Assembly (NCBI RefSeq): GCF_014961315.1
Contig: NZ_CP063141.1
Coordinates: 1,612,001-1,676,000, forward strand
DNA: 64,000 nucleotides
Origin: Thermoflavifilum sp.
GTDB lineage: Bacteria; Bacteroidota; Bacteroidia; Chitinophagales; Chitinophagaceae
Direction: 5' to 3'
Shown: positions 35,862 to 44,949 of the stretch, one piece after another
Position numbering within the stretch: position 1 is the first letter of the stretch
How the letters are laid out: every line of letters begins with the position of its first letter
The notes under the pieces: model-generated
Database searches by the model: none
Told to the model about the DNA's origin: nothing
Seen by the model: only the letters and a program-made list of their open reading frames with translations
Made by a program: the position numbers and the translations under genes

Positions 35862-38741
35862 TCAGGCCACTACATTCACCATTCGACCTTTTACCACGAT
35901 GATTTTCTTCACAGGTTTACCTCCAATCCATTTTTGTACCACCGGATGTTGCAACACCTGTTCTTGAATCAATTGTTCCGGTGCGTCGGCCGGGAATTGA
36001 AGCTGTGTACGCGTTTTCCCGTTGATGGCCACCGGATAATTGTAGAGCGTTTCTTCGATATACTTTTCTTCGTATGCTGGAAGAGCCGCCTGGGTCACCG
36101 ATTCCTGATGCCCTAACTGATGATAAAGTTCTTCGCAGATGTGAGGCGCATAGGGGCAGAGCAGGATCAGCAAGGGTTCCAGGATGGCGCGTTTATGGCA
36201 ATGCATGTCGGTAAGGCTGTTCACGCAGATCATAAACTGGCTTACGGCTGTATTGAAGGAAAAGCGCTCGGTATCTTCAATAACTTTTTTCAGGGTCTTG
36301 TGCAGGATGCGCAGCTCATCGTCGGTGGGTTCGCGATCTTCAACCAGCCAGTGCCCCTGCTCATCATAAAACAGTCGCCAGAGCTTTTTCAGGAATCTGT
36401 GCACGCCTTCAATGCCCTGGGTGTCCCAGGGTTTGCTCTGTTCAATGGGGCCCAGAAACATTTCATACATGCGAAAGGTGTCGGCTCCATATTGTGCCAC
36501 CACGTCGTCGGGGTTGACGGTATTGTATTTCGACTTCGACATTTTTTCCACCTCTACCCCGCAGACATACTTTTTGCCGGGTGCAGGAGCCTCGGGCAGG
36601 TTTAGTCCGTCTTCGCAAAGCAGGATGGCCTGAGCAAATTCGGGCTTCCATTTTCGGAAGGCTTCAATTTGCAATTCCGTGCCATTGACGATGTTCACGT
36701 CAACATGCAGGGGCGAGAGTTTGAAATCGGTCGGGATATGGATGTCGGGCAGTGCCGGGCTGAGCAGTTGTGCCAGTTCTTCGGCGGCAAGCTTTTCCTG
36801 CTGCCACTTTTCAAAATAGCTGTGTGAGACCAGCACGGGTTGGGGAAGATGAGCGTCTGTCTCCAGCCGGTACACAAAACGGGAGCTGCCCTGAATCATG
36901 CCCTGGTTGATGAGCTTTTTATACGGTTCGTCGAAAGGAATATAACCCCGATCGTACAGGAATTTTGTCCACATGCGGGAATACAGCAGATGTCCCACGG
37001 CATGCTCGGTGCCGCCCACATACACATCCACCTGTCCCCAGTAGCGACTGGCTTCGGGGCTGCAGAATACTTGTTCGTTATGCGGATCCATATAGCGCAG
37101 GAAATACCAGGATGAGCCGGCATAGCCGGGCATGGTATTGGTTTCCAGCCGGCGGGCGGTCCATTCTGGCAGGTTGGCCAGTGGTCCCTGGCCTTCGGGG
37201 CCGGGGCGATAGCTTTCGACGAAGGGCAGCTCCAGGGGTAATTCAGATTCAGGGAGTGGACGGGCGATGCCATTGTCCCAGACGATGGGGAAGGGTTCGC
37301 CCCAGTAGCGCTGGCGGCTGAAAGCCGCGTCGCGCATCTTGTAGTTTACTTTTCGTTTGCCCAGTCCTCTTTCTTCCAGTTTCTGGATCACCACTTCGAT
37401 GGCGTCGCGCATGACCATGCCGTTGAGGAAATCGCTGTTTTCCAGTACGGCATCTTTGGTGGGGTTGGCGTGTTCGCCGTCGTAGGCCTTTCCGATGATG
37501 TTGGTGATGGGCAGGCGGAAATGTCTGGCAAAGCGATGGTCGCGTTCATCGCCGCAGGGCACGGCCATGATGGCGCCGGTGCCGTAACCCGCCAGCACAT
37601 ATTCCGAAACCCAGATAGGCAATGGTTTCTGGCTGAAAGGATGGAGTGCATAGCTGCCGGTGAAGCAGCCCGTGATGCGTTTTTCGGCCATGCGCTCCCG
37701 CTCGTTGCGGTTCCGGGTATATTCCAGGTAGGTCTGTACTTCGGACTGATGGTCGGGTGTCGTCAGCTGTTCCACCAACGGATGTTCCGGCGCCAGCACC
37801 AGAAAATCTACGCCGAAAATGGTATCGGGTCGGGTAGTAAACACTTCGATCCGGATATCTTTTCCCTGCACGGGAAACAGGATATTGGCCCCATAGCTTT
37901 TCCCGATCCAGTTGGTCTGCATTTCTTTCATGGCCTCACTGAAGCCGATGTGCTGCAGCCCTTCCAGCAGGCGGTCGGCATATTCGGTGATGCGCAGATA
38001 CCATTGCCTCAATCTTTTTTTCACTACGGGATATCCGCCCCGTTCGCTCACGCCGTTTACCACTTCATCATTGGCCAGCACGGTGCCCAGGGCTTCGCAC
38101 CAGTTCACCTCGCCCCAGCCGCAGTAGGCCAGTCGATAATGCATGAGGATATCTTCCTTTTCTTTTTCGGAAAAATGTTTCCATTCCTCGGCGGTGAATT
38201 GTATGGAAGGATCACCGGGACATTCGTGGTGAAGGTTGCCCTCTTTTTCGAAAATAGCGATGAGCGTTTCGATGGGCTCGGCTTTCTGGGTCTGGCGGTT
38301 AAACCAGCTTTTGAACAGTTGCAGGAATATCCATTGCGTCCAGCGATAGTATCTGGGATCGGAAGTATTGATTTCCCGATTCCAGTCGTAACAAAAACCT
38401 ATTTGCTTGAGCTGACGTTTAAACGTTTCGATATTTTTCTGTGTGGTGACGGCCGGATGCTGGCCGGTTTCAATGGCATATTGTTCGGCCGGCAGGCCAA
38501 AGGCGTCCCATCCCATGGGGTGCAACACGTTATATCCCTGCAGGCGTTTGAACCGTGCATAGATATCAGAAGCGATATAACCCAGCGGATGGCCTACATG
38601 CAAGCCCGCTCCACTGGGGTAGGGAAACATATCGAGTACATAATACTTCGGTCGATGAATATCATTTTCTACACGATAAGTTTGATGTGTTTCCCAATAC
38701 GTCTGCCATTTTTTTTCAATATCTCTGAACGCGTATTCCAT
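35862..38741 (-). CDS. leuS: Leucyl-tRNA synthetase
   Basis: LeuRS charges tRNA-Leu. From the ATG at 38741 the product has 959 residues, about 100 longer than the E. coli enzyme. The HIGH-type motif is HVGHPLGY near residue 49, and the KMSKS motif is KMSKSKYN. An extra segment follows the HIGH half, containing [15 protein letters not shown], and another lies before KMSKS; both are known in Bacteroidota LeuRS. The editing domain is present (TTRPDTIFG). The frame is open upstream to 38930, but the family N-terminus [16 protein letters not shown] fixes the start. Confidence 0.96.
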   Translation of the reverse strand: MEYAFRDIEKKWQTYWETHQTYRVENDIHRPKYYVLDMFPYPSGAGLHVGHPLGYIASDIYARFKRLQGYNVLHPMGWDAFGLPAEQYAIETGQHPAVTTQKNIETFKRQLKQIGFCYDWNREINTSDPRYYRWTQWIFLQLFKSWFNRQTQKAEPIETLIAIFEKEGNLHHECPGDPSIQFTAEEWKHFSEKEKEDILMHYRLAYCGWGEVNWCEALGTVLANDEVVNGVSERGGYPVVKKRLRQWYLRITEYADRLLEGLQHIGFSEAMKEMQTNWIGKSYGANILFPVQGKDIRIEVFTTRPDTIFGVDFLVLAPEHPLVEQLTTPDHQSEVQTYLEYTRNRNERERMAEKRITGCFTGSYALHPFSQKPLPIWVSEYVLAGYGTGAIMAVPCGDERDHRFARHFRLPITNIIGKAYDGEHANPTKDAVLENSDFLNGMVMRDAIEVVIQKLEERGLGKRKVNYKMRDAAFSRQRYWGEPFPIVWDNGIARPLPESELPLELPFVESYRPGPEGQGPLANLPEWTARRLETNTMPGYAGSSWYFLRYMDPHNEQVFCSPEASRYWGQVDVYVGGTEHAVGHLLYSRMWTKFLYDRGYIPFDEPYKKLINQGMIQGSSRFVYRLETDAHLPQPVLVSHSYFEKWQQEKLAAEELAQLLSPALPDIHIPTDFKLSPLHVDVNIVNGTELQIEAFRKWKPEFAQAILLCEDGLNLPEAPAPGKKYVCGVEVEKMSKSKYNTVNPDDVVAQYGADTFRMYEMFLGPIEQSKPWDTQGIEGVHRFLKKLWRLFYDEQGHWLVEDREPTDDELRILHKTLKKVIEDTERFSFNTAVSQFMICVNSLTDMHCHKRAILEPLLILLCPYAPHICEELYHQLGHQESVTQAALPAYEEKYIEETLYNYPVAINGKTRTQLQFPADAPEQLIQEQVLQHPVVQKWIGGKPVKKIIVVKGRMVNVVA

Positions 38742-38861
38742 ATGAGATGCAACTAAGATAAGTCTGATATGTTTTGTGATGCTTAATGCAACTGCTGTCA
38801 ATACCTGGCGGGAGCATGCAATCGTATGTCTCTCATCCGCATGGATTGTGGTGATATTGTG

Positions 38862-38869
38862 CAAAGATA
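38862..38869 (-). promoter_or_regulatory. Possible -7 box TATCTTTG upstream of leuS
   Basis: This exact minus-strand TAnnTTTG match lies 120 bases before the leuS ATG at 38741 in the gap shared with ftsX, leaving a long leader. No proper -33 element was found. A TATTTTCG near-match for ftsX lies at 38891-38898 on the plus strand. Confidence 0.35.
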
Positions 38870-38917
38870 AGTCAAACCCTGAATTTTTGTTATTTTCGCC
38901 GGCAAACGATTTGCGGC

Positions 38918-39787
38918 ATGCGGGTAGCAAAAGCTGGAACGGGTCGTGGACGGCCTTCTTATTTGATGTCGATTATAGGCGTGGCACTCGTGTTATTCTT
39001 TTTAGGTATCGTGGGTTTGTTATTCATCAATACACGGCAGCTCAGCAGTTATTTCAAGGAGAACATCGAGGTTCAGGTTATTCTTCGCGATGATGTGCCG
39101 GAAGCAACGGCGCAGGCTTTGAAAGATAGTCTTGCGCGATTACCATTTGTGAAAACGATTGAATATATAAGCAAGGATGAAGCATATCGGCGATATGTGG
39201 CTGAAACACACGACTCTGCACAGGTTTTGCTGGGATATAATCCACTTTATGCCAGCCTCAACTTTAAGGCACGAGCAGCTTATGTGAATGTGGACAGTCT
39301 GCAAAAAATTGCCGGGCAATTGCAACAAATACCTCAAGTGAGGGAAGTGTTTTACCAGCAGGGATTGGTGGATCAATTGGATAAAAACATGCAGCGGATT
39401 GGGTTGGTTTTTCTTGCACTCAGCATTTTGCTGGCGCTGGTAGTCATTTTTTTGATTGATAACACCATCAGGCTGGCTATGTTTAGCAACCGTTTTTTAA
39501 TTAAAACCATGCAAATGGTGGGTGCTACCCGATGGTTTATTGCGAAGCCTTTTGATAGAAAAAGTATCTGGAATGGCTTTATCAGTGCCGTGCTGGCGAT
39601 TATGGGTATCTGCATGGTGATCTATGCAGCCGAACAAATATTGCCTGAACTCAGGGTATTGCAAAATAATCTACAACTGGCCATATTGTTTGTGGGCTTG
39701 ATTGTTGTAGGTATTTTCATATCATTGATCAGCACCCATCGTGCGGTGATGAAATATTTACGTACGCGGGTTGACGATTTGTATTAA
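38918..39787 (+). CDS. ftsX: Cell division permease-like protein FtsX
   Basis: FtsX works with the ATPase FtsE to activate peptidoglycan hydrolases at the septum. The 289-residue protein has four membrane helices: one near residue 20, then about 170, 220 and 262. A large periplasmic loop lies between helices one and two. That loop's VQVILRDDVPE and LKDSLARLPFVK are typical. No ftsE lies next to it, as is usual in Bacteroidota. It is followed by a small membrane protein and uppP on the same strand, forming an envelope cluster. Confidence 0.92.
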   Translation: MRVAKAGTGRGRPSYLMSIIGVALVLFFLGIVGLLFINTRQLSSYFKENIEVQVILRDDVPEATAQALKDSLARLPFVKTIEYISKDEAYRRYVAETHDSAQVLLGYNPLYASLNFKARAAYVNVDSLQKIAGQLQQIPQVREVFYQQGLVDQLDKNMQRIGLVFLALSILLALVVIFLIDNTIRLAMFSNRFLIKTMQMVGATRWFIAKPFDRKSIWNGFISAVLAIMGICMVIYAAEQILPELRVLQNNLQLAILFVGLIVVGIFISLISTHRAVMKYLRTRVDDLY

Positions 39788-39825
39788 CCGAATCTCTTCT
39801 TATCTTGCATGCAAATCAGCAGGCC

Positions 39826-40143
39826 ATGGCCAAACAATCAACATCGCCTCGTATTCCTCAAAAGCATTTGCACACCCAACGGCCGTTTTTATTCGATAAA
39901 ACCAATTATATCATTATGCTGGCGGGCTTACTGGTGTTTATCATTGGTTTGTTGCTCATGGTGGGGGGTAAGAGCAATGATCCGAATCAATTCCATCCCG
40001 AAGAAATTTATAGCTTCAGACGCATCACCCTTGCACCCATTGTGGTGATACTGGGATTGGTGATAGAAGTGTTTGCCATTATGAAAAAACCATCCCATAA
40101 GCAGTCTACAGAGCCACAAACCACTTCCACTTCATCACGCTGA
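39826..40143 (+). CDS. DUF3098 small membrane protein
   Basis: The 105-residue protein has two membrane helices (about residues 30-50 and 73-92) with a short loop containing FHPEEIYSFRRITLAPIV, the characteristic core of DUF3098. The function is unknown. It sits between ftsX and uppP, an arrangement consistent with an envelope role. The open frame begins with a TTG at 39805, but the ATG at 39826 is the likelier start. The stop is 11 bases before uppP. Confidence 0.82.
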   Translation: MAKQSTSPRIPQKHLHTQRPFLFDKTNYIIMLAGLLVFIIGLLLMVGGKSNDPNQFHPEEIYSFRRITLAPIVVILGLVIEVFAIMKKPSHKQSTEPQTTSTSSR

Positions 40144-40154
40144 TTTTCCTGTAC

Positions 40155-40952
40155 ATGAATCTCTGGCAGGCCATTCTTTTGGGCATCATTGAAGGAATTA
40201 CGGAATTTCTTCCTGTTTCTTCCACCGGTCATATGATTATTGCCAGCTCATGGATGGGTATTGACCAGCTGGCATATACCAAATTATTTGAAATAGTCAT
40301 TCAACTGGGGGCTATTCTATCGGTGGTAGTATTATACTGGCGGAAGTTTTTTGATCGGGGACGTTTGGCTTTTTATCGAAAAATCATTCTGGGTACGGTT
40401 CCGGCTTTAATCATTGGTTATTTGCTGGCAAATGAAATTGATCAGTTGCTCGATAGTCCGCGCACGGTGGGAATCATGTTGTTGCTTGGAGGCATTGTCT
40501 TCATCTGGGTCGATCAATGGTTTAAAACGCCACAGGTACACGATGAGGAGAAGATGACGGTGTGGCAGGCGATCCGTATTGGTTTCTGGCAATGCCTGGC
40601 GATGATACCCGGGGTAAGCCGGAGCGCTGCTGCTATCATTGGTGGGCTTCAACAAAAATTGAGTCGCGAGCTGGCAGCAGAATTTTCGTTTTTTCTGGCA
40701 GTACCTACCATGGCCGCGGCAACGGGGTATAAATTATGGGAGGCCTATCGTCATCAACCTCAGCTGATCACTGAAAAGCATTACCTCTTTTTATTACTGG
40801 TGGGATGTGGCATAGCGTTCCTGGTGGCCATGGTGGCTATTCGTTCATTTATCCGGTATTTGCAGCATCATACCTTTCGGGTATTTGGCTATTACCGGAT
40901 TGTTTTAGGCATCGTGGTGCTCATTCTGGTGTGGAAGGGCATTTTAAAATAA
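40155..40952 (+). CDS. uppP: Undecaprenyl-diphosphatase
   Basis: UppP (BacA) dephosphorylates undecaprenyl diphosphate so that the lipid carrier can be reused in cell wall and glycan synthesis. The 265-residue membrane protein has the two diagnostic motifs EGITEFLPVSSTGH near residue 11 and PGVSRSAAAIIGG near 152. It ends exactly where convergent alanine dehydrogenase begins, leaving no room for a terminator. Confidence 0.96.
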   Translation: MNLWQAILLGIIEGITEFLPVSSTGHMIIASSWMGIDQLAYTKLFEIVIQLGAILSVVVLYWRKFFDRGRLAFYRKIILGTVPALIIGYLLANEIDQLLDSPRTVGIMLLLGGIVFIWVDQWFKTPQVHDEEKMTVWQAIRIGFWQCLAMIPGVSRSAAAIIGGLQQKLSRELAAEFSFFLAVPTMAAATGYKLWEAYRHQPQLITEKHYLFLLLVGCGIAFLVAMVAIRSFIRYLQHHTFRVFGYYRIVLGIVVLILVWKGILK

Positions 40953-42173
40953 TCATCCTTTTATCGCAAGTAATAATTCCAGGTCGGTGTATTTTAACTT
41001 AAATCGCTCACTGAGGTGGAAGTTGGTAAGTGCTCCTTTGTAAACGTATATGCCATTTCGCACGCCACGCTTGATCCACACCAGGTTATCGAATCCCCCT
41101 TCATCTGCGGCGCTCAATAGCAGGGGCATAATTACGTTACTGATAGCCTGGGAAGCCGTACGGGAAAAAGCCGAGGGGATATTGGGCACACAATAATGGA
41201 TGACGTCGTATTTCTTAAACACAGGGTTTTCCAGCGATGTCACTTCAGAGGTTTCGAAACAACCACCCCGATCGATGCTTACATCCACAATGACGGAGCC
41301 GGCCTTCATGTTCTTGACCATTTCTTCTGTAACCACAATGGGCGTTCGTCCGCTCTGAGAGGAGAGTGCGCCCACAGCCACGTCGGCCGTTTTCAATTGT
41401 TCAGAAAGTGTTTTCGGTTCAATGACGGAAGTGTAAACGCGTACACCAATATTGGTTTGCAGTCTTTTAAGCTTATAGATGTTGTTATCGAAAACCTTTA
41501 CGGAAGCTCCCAGCGCCAGGGCAGTACGGGCTGCATATTCTGCCACCACACCTGCGCCGATGATCACTACCTCAGTTGAAGGCACGCCCGAGATGCCTCC
41601 CAGCAATACACCCTTCCCTTTTTGCGGATTGCCGAGATAATGCGCAGCAATGAGCATCACAGCACTCCCGGCAATTTCACTCATGGAACGCACAATGGGA
41701 AATGTACCCGCATCATCTTTTAAATTTTCGAAACTCAAGGCCGTAATCCGCTTTTGCATCATCTTTTGCAGATGTTCGGCTTTTAGCATGGGCAGGTGAA
41801 TCGGTGAAATCACGATCTGGCCGGGATGCAATAATTCCAGCTCTTCAGCACTTAAGGGGGCCGATTTTACAATAATATCTGCCTGATAGATATCTTTTTT
41901 ATGATAGAGAATTTCGGCTCCGGCTTCTGCATAGTCGGTATCGTAAAAATGCGAACGCTCACCCGCTGCATGTTCCACTGCCACCCGGTGTCCGTTGTTA
42001 ACCAGTACGGCTACCGCATCGGGTACAAGGCTGATGCGGTTTTCATGAAAGGCATCTTCGCGGGGAATACCAATATGCAATTGAGCTGTATGAGATTTTA
42101 CAGCAAGAACTTCTTCTTGTGGAGTAATACCAGGAAAACTATGTCCACCATGTGAAACTGTGCGCGATTCCAT
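40953..42173 (-). CDS. ald: Alanine dehydrogenase
   Basis: This enzyme interconverts alanine and pyruvate with NAD. The 406-residue protein has an N-terminal substrate domain with HIGIPREDAFHENRISL, a Lys in IIVKSAPLS and a His in ISPIHLPM that fit the family's catalytic pair. Its NAD fold is VVIIGAGVVAEYAART near residue 205. It is longer at the N-terminus than B. subtilis Ald by about 30 residues. It lies 50 bp downstream of tsaE on the same strand. Confidence 0.88.
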   Translation of the reverse strand: MESRTVSHGGHSFPGITPQEEVLAVKSHTAQLHIGIPREDAFHENRISLVPDAVAVLVNNGHRVAVEHAAGERSHFYDTDYAEAGAEILYHKKDIYQADIIVKSAPLSAEELELLHPGQIVISPIHLPMLKAEHLQKMMQKRITALSFENLKDDAGTFPIVRSMSEIAGSAVMLIAAHYLGNPQKGKGVLLGGISGVPSTEVVIIGAGVVAEYAARTALALGASVKVFDNNIYKLKRLQTNIGVRVYTSVIEPKTLSEQLKTADVAVGALSSQSGRTPIVVTEEMVKNMKAGSVIVDVSIDRGGCFETSEVTSLENPVFKKYDVIHYCVPNIPSAFSRTASQAISNVIMPLLLSAADEGGFDNLVWIKRGVRNGIYVYKGALTNFHLSERFKLKYTDLELLLAIKG

Positions 42174-42197
42174 GTTTTTGTTGAATCATCCAAACGA

Positions 42198-42226
42198 ATA
42201 ACACTTCCTCGGGAAGAAGTGTGTTA
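42198..42226. other. Weak hairpin between tsaE and ald
   Basis: ACACTTC (42201-42207) and GAAGTGT (42216-42222) pair over seven bases with an eight-base loop. No U-tract follows on the minus strand, so it is not a good terminator; it could affect ald expression or mRNA stability. Confidence 0.3.
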
Positions 42227-42688
42227 CGGGTTGTTTTTCAAAGATAAGAAAACCTCCCGGGCGGGCGAGATCTGAAGTCTTCTTTTTTTATCGGCAAGCA
42301 TTTCCAGGTAAATGTGTATGGTATCATCAGGAAGCAAAGAGGTAATGAGTTCCGGCCATTCGATGAGGCATATCCCCGGGGCATCCAGGCAATCTTCCAC
42401 GCCGGCACGAATAGCTTCATCTACACTACGCAAGCGATAGAGATCGATATGATGGATGACCTGTAATTGTCGGGACTCGTCGAGATAAGTATATTCGTTG
42501 ATGATGGCAAACGTTGGACTGCTCACATTTTCCCGTACGCGTTTCAGTCGACACATCGCCTGAATCAGGGTCGTTTTACCGGAGCCCATTTCACCATGAA
42601 AAGCCATTACATGAGCCTGCTTGAGTTTATCCCAGCAAAGCGCAGCGGCCTGTTCGATCTGCTCGAGGGTATATTCAAAACGCTCCAT
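42224..42688 (-). CDS. tsaE: tRNA t6A synthesis ATPase TsaE
   Basis: TsaE is the small ATPase needed to recycle the complex that makes t6A37 in tRNAs. The protein of about 154 residues has the Walker A motif GEMGSGKTTLIQ near residue 35, SPTFAIINEY near 60 and HIDLYRL near 80, all standard. An ATG two codons upstream (42694) is equally possible. It diverges from copA. Confidence 0.94.
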   Translation of the reverse strand: MERFEYTLEQIEQAAALCWDKLKQAHVMAFHGEMGSGKTTLIQAMCRLKRVRENVSSPTFAIINEYTYLDESRQLQVIHHIDLYRLRSVDEAIRAGVEDCLDAPGICLIEWPELITSLLPDDTIHIYLEMLADKKRRLQISPAREVFLSLKNNP

Positions 42689-42724
42689 ATACAAATTTTA
42701 TAACCCGATATGCAAAGATGATAA

Positions 42725-42754
42725 TTGTCGGGCTTTTGCGGCACGCTAATTTTG
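42725..42754 (+). promoter_or_regulatory. copA promoter (TTG, 19 bp, TAATTTTG)
   Basis: TTG at 42725-42727 and TAATTTTG at 42747-42754 are 19 bases apart, a full match to the Bacteroidota -33/-7 arrangement. The copA ATG is 22 bases further on. No copper-responsive operator was recognised. Confidence 0.65.
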
Positions 42755-42776
42755 TAAAAGCTCAAAATCATATGAC

Positions 42777-44912
42777 ATGCAGACGGTAAAATGCAAGGTT
42801 GAAGGTATGACCTGCAGTGGATGTGTAAACAATATCACCCGTTATCTCGAAAAATCAGGCATGCAACAGGTGATGGTCAATTTATCTACGGGTGATGTTC
42901 AATTTGAGGCGAATGAAGAGGTAGCGCTTGATCGGATCTGGGATGGAATAGAACAGATGGGCTATCGTGTGGTCAGGCATCAGGATACAGGTAAGCATCG
43001 GTTGGGCTGGCATTCGTTGATGGTGAAATGGATAATTTGTTTGCTGTTTACCCTTCCCCTTTTGCTGCATATGGTTGTTTCGTGGCGATGGCTGCACACG
43101 CTCTGGGTACAGGCCCTGCTTGCCACACCTGTGGTGGTGATCGGCATTTCCCATTTCGGAAGAGGCGCCTGGCATGCCTTGCGCAACGGGGCGGCCAATA
43201 TGGATGTGTTGATTACGATTAGCGTGGTAGCCGGATATGTGTACAGCTTGCTTGCCTGGCTTTTCCCCGAAGGTTTTGGGATGGCTCAACCGCCTGTGTA
43301 TTTTGAAGCTCCTGCAGCCATCGTGAGTTTTGTGTTGCTGGGTAACTGGCTGGAACAGAAAGCTGTGAAACGCACAGCCTCGGCGGTTGAAGAACTGCTG
43401 CGCCTGCAGGTAACCCGGGCCCATCGTGTTCATCCGCTTTCTGGCCAGGTGGAGGAGGTGGACAATCGCCTGCTGCAGGTTCAGGATGAGATATGGATTC
43501 GAGAAGGAGAGCAAGTACCTGCCGATAGTGTGGTGATCTGGGGTGAGGCCTGGGTGAATGAATCCCTTTTTACGGGGGAAAGCATGCCGGTAAAACGCCA
43601 GGTAGGTGATTTGCTTATTGGTGGAACCGTGATAGCGCAAGGTGCGGTACGAGCACAGGTGAAAGCTGTAGGGCAGGAGGCTGTACTGGGCAGGATGATT
43701 GCGCTGGTGCAACAGGCTCAGGCGCGCAAACCAGCTGTACAACGCCTTGCCGATCGCATCAGTTCGGTATTTGTACCCATTGTGGTGGTGCTGTCGTTGT
43801 TTACCATCATCCTGGGCATGGGCGTGTTTCACCTTTCTTTCCCTGCAGCCTTGCTCCGGGCTATGGCTGTGCTGGTCATTGCCTGTCCCTGTGCAATGGG
43901 GCTGGCCACACCAGCAGCGGTGATGGTGGGGCTGGGCAGGGCGAGTAAAATGGGTATCCTCATCAAGGACACAGATGTGCTGGAAAAAATACCCAGGCTT
44001 CAGACCCTTGTGTTCGATAAAACAGGCACCCTTACGCGGGGTAGCCTTGCCATAGTTGGATATGATTATTTTCATTTGCCTGAGCAAGATTTTCGTGCGA
44101 TTGTGGCCGCCCTCGAACGGCATTCCGCCCATCCCATAGCTAAAGCCATCCAAAAGGCATGGGGGCAGGATTCGTCCATTGCGTTTGTTCAGGTACAGGA
44201 AAAAAAGGGGTGGGGCGTGGAAGGCATCGATGAACAGGGGAATATCTACCGTCTGGGAAATGAACGATGGTTTGCGCATCAGTTAGCACTTCCAAGGGGG
44301 CATAACCTTTATCTGGTGCGATTCCGACAGGGTGGACAACCGGGAGAATTGTTGGGCTGGATTGACCTGAATGATGAGCTAAGACCCGAGGCCAGCCAGG
44401 TGGTTAACATATTCAAACAGCGGGGTTATCAGATCGTGTTATTGAGTGGTGACCGCCGGCAGGCCTGTGAGGCCGTGGCGAAGGAGCTGGGAATTATGGA
44501 GGTGTATGCCGAGCAGACACCGGAAGGCAAACAACAGGTTCTACAACATTTTATGCAACTGGGCACACTGGCTATGGTAGGAGATGGCATTAATGATGCT
44601 CCAGCACTTGCTCAGGCCGATATCAGCATTGCAGTAGCCGAAGCTTCAACCATTGCCATGCAATCGGCGGGCATCGTGTTGTTGGGAAATAGCCTTCAGC
44701 AACTTCCCGTTGCTCTGCAACTCATCGAGCATACCCGCCATACTATTCGCGAAAACCTGCTGTGGGCACTGGCTTATAACCTGGTGGCCATTCCTGCGGC
44801 GGCACTGGGCGCCTTAAGCCCCGTAATCGCTGCATTTTCCATGGGATTCAGCGATCTGGTGCTGATAGTCAATTCCCTGAGGCTTTATGTCCGCAAGATT
44901 AAAATCGCCTGA
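42777..44912 (+). CDS. copA: Copper-translocating P-type ATPase
   Basis: This P1B-ATPase exports monovalent copper from the cytosol. The 711-residue protein has one N-terminal heavy-metal domain with GMTCSGC at residues 11-17 and the membrane CPC in IACPCAMGLATP near 370. The phosphorylation site is DKTGTLT near 415, HP in HSAHPIAKA, and GDGINDAPALAQAD near 600. The last helices have AYNLVAIP and SDLVLIVNSLRL, near the copper-type signatures. No metallochaperone gene is nearby. It runs into the RecQ-family gene with only about 37 bases between them. Confidence 0.93.
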   Translation: MQTVKCKVEGMTCSGCVNNITRYLEKSGMQQVMVNLSTGDVQFEANEEVALDRIWDGIEQMGYRVVRHQDTGKHRLGWHSLMVKWIICLLFTLPLLLHMVVSWRWLHTLWVQALLATPVVVIGISHFGRGAWHALRNGAANMDVLITISVVAGYVYSLLAWLFPEGFGMAQPPVYFEAPAAIVSFVLLGNWLEQKAVKRTASAVEELLRLQVTRAHRVHPLSGQVEEVDNRLLQVQDEIWIREGEQVPADSVVIWGEAWVNESLFTGESMPVKRQVGDLLIGGTVIAQGAVRAQVKAVGQEAVLGRMIALVQQAQARKPAVQRLADRISSVFVPIVVVLSLFTIILGMGVFHLSFPAALLRAMAVLVIACPCAMGLATPAAVMVGLGRASKMGILIKDTDVLEKIPRLQTLVFDKTGTLTRGSLAIVGYDYFHLPEQDFRAIVAALERHSAHPIAKAIQKAWGQDSSIAFVQVQEKKGWGVEGIDEQGNIYRLGNERWFAHQLALPRGHNLYLVRFRQGGQPGELLGWIDLNDELRPEASQVVNIFKQRGYQIVLLSGDRRQACEAVAKELGIMEVYAEQTPEGKQQVLQHFMQLGTLAMVGDGINDAPALAQADISIAVAEASTIAMQSAGIVLLGNSLQQLPVALQLIEHTRHTIRENLLWALAYNLVAIPAAALGALSPVIAAFSMGFSDLVLIVNSLRLYVRKIKIA

Positions 44913-44949
44913 AAAATTTTCGAGAAATCTGCTTTCTTTTGGGTACATC

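Noticed and set aside
37470..38756. Open frame of 428 codons on the plus strand opposite leuS
   Set aside because: LeuRS is unambiguous on the other strand, and the antisense product has no domain or signal I recognise.
42882..44279. Open frame of 465 codons on the minus strand opposite copA
   Set aside because: copA shows every P-type ATPase motif across the same bases. The antisense frame has low-complexity, His- and Gln-rich content with no recognisable domain, and is explained by copA codon bias.
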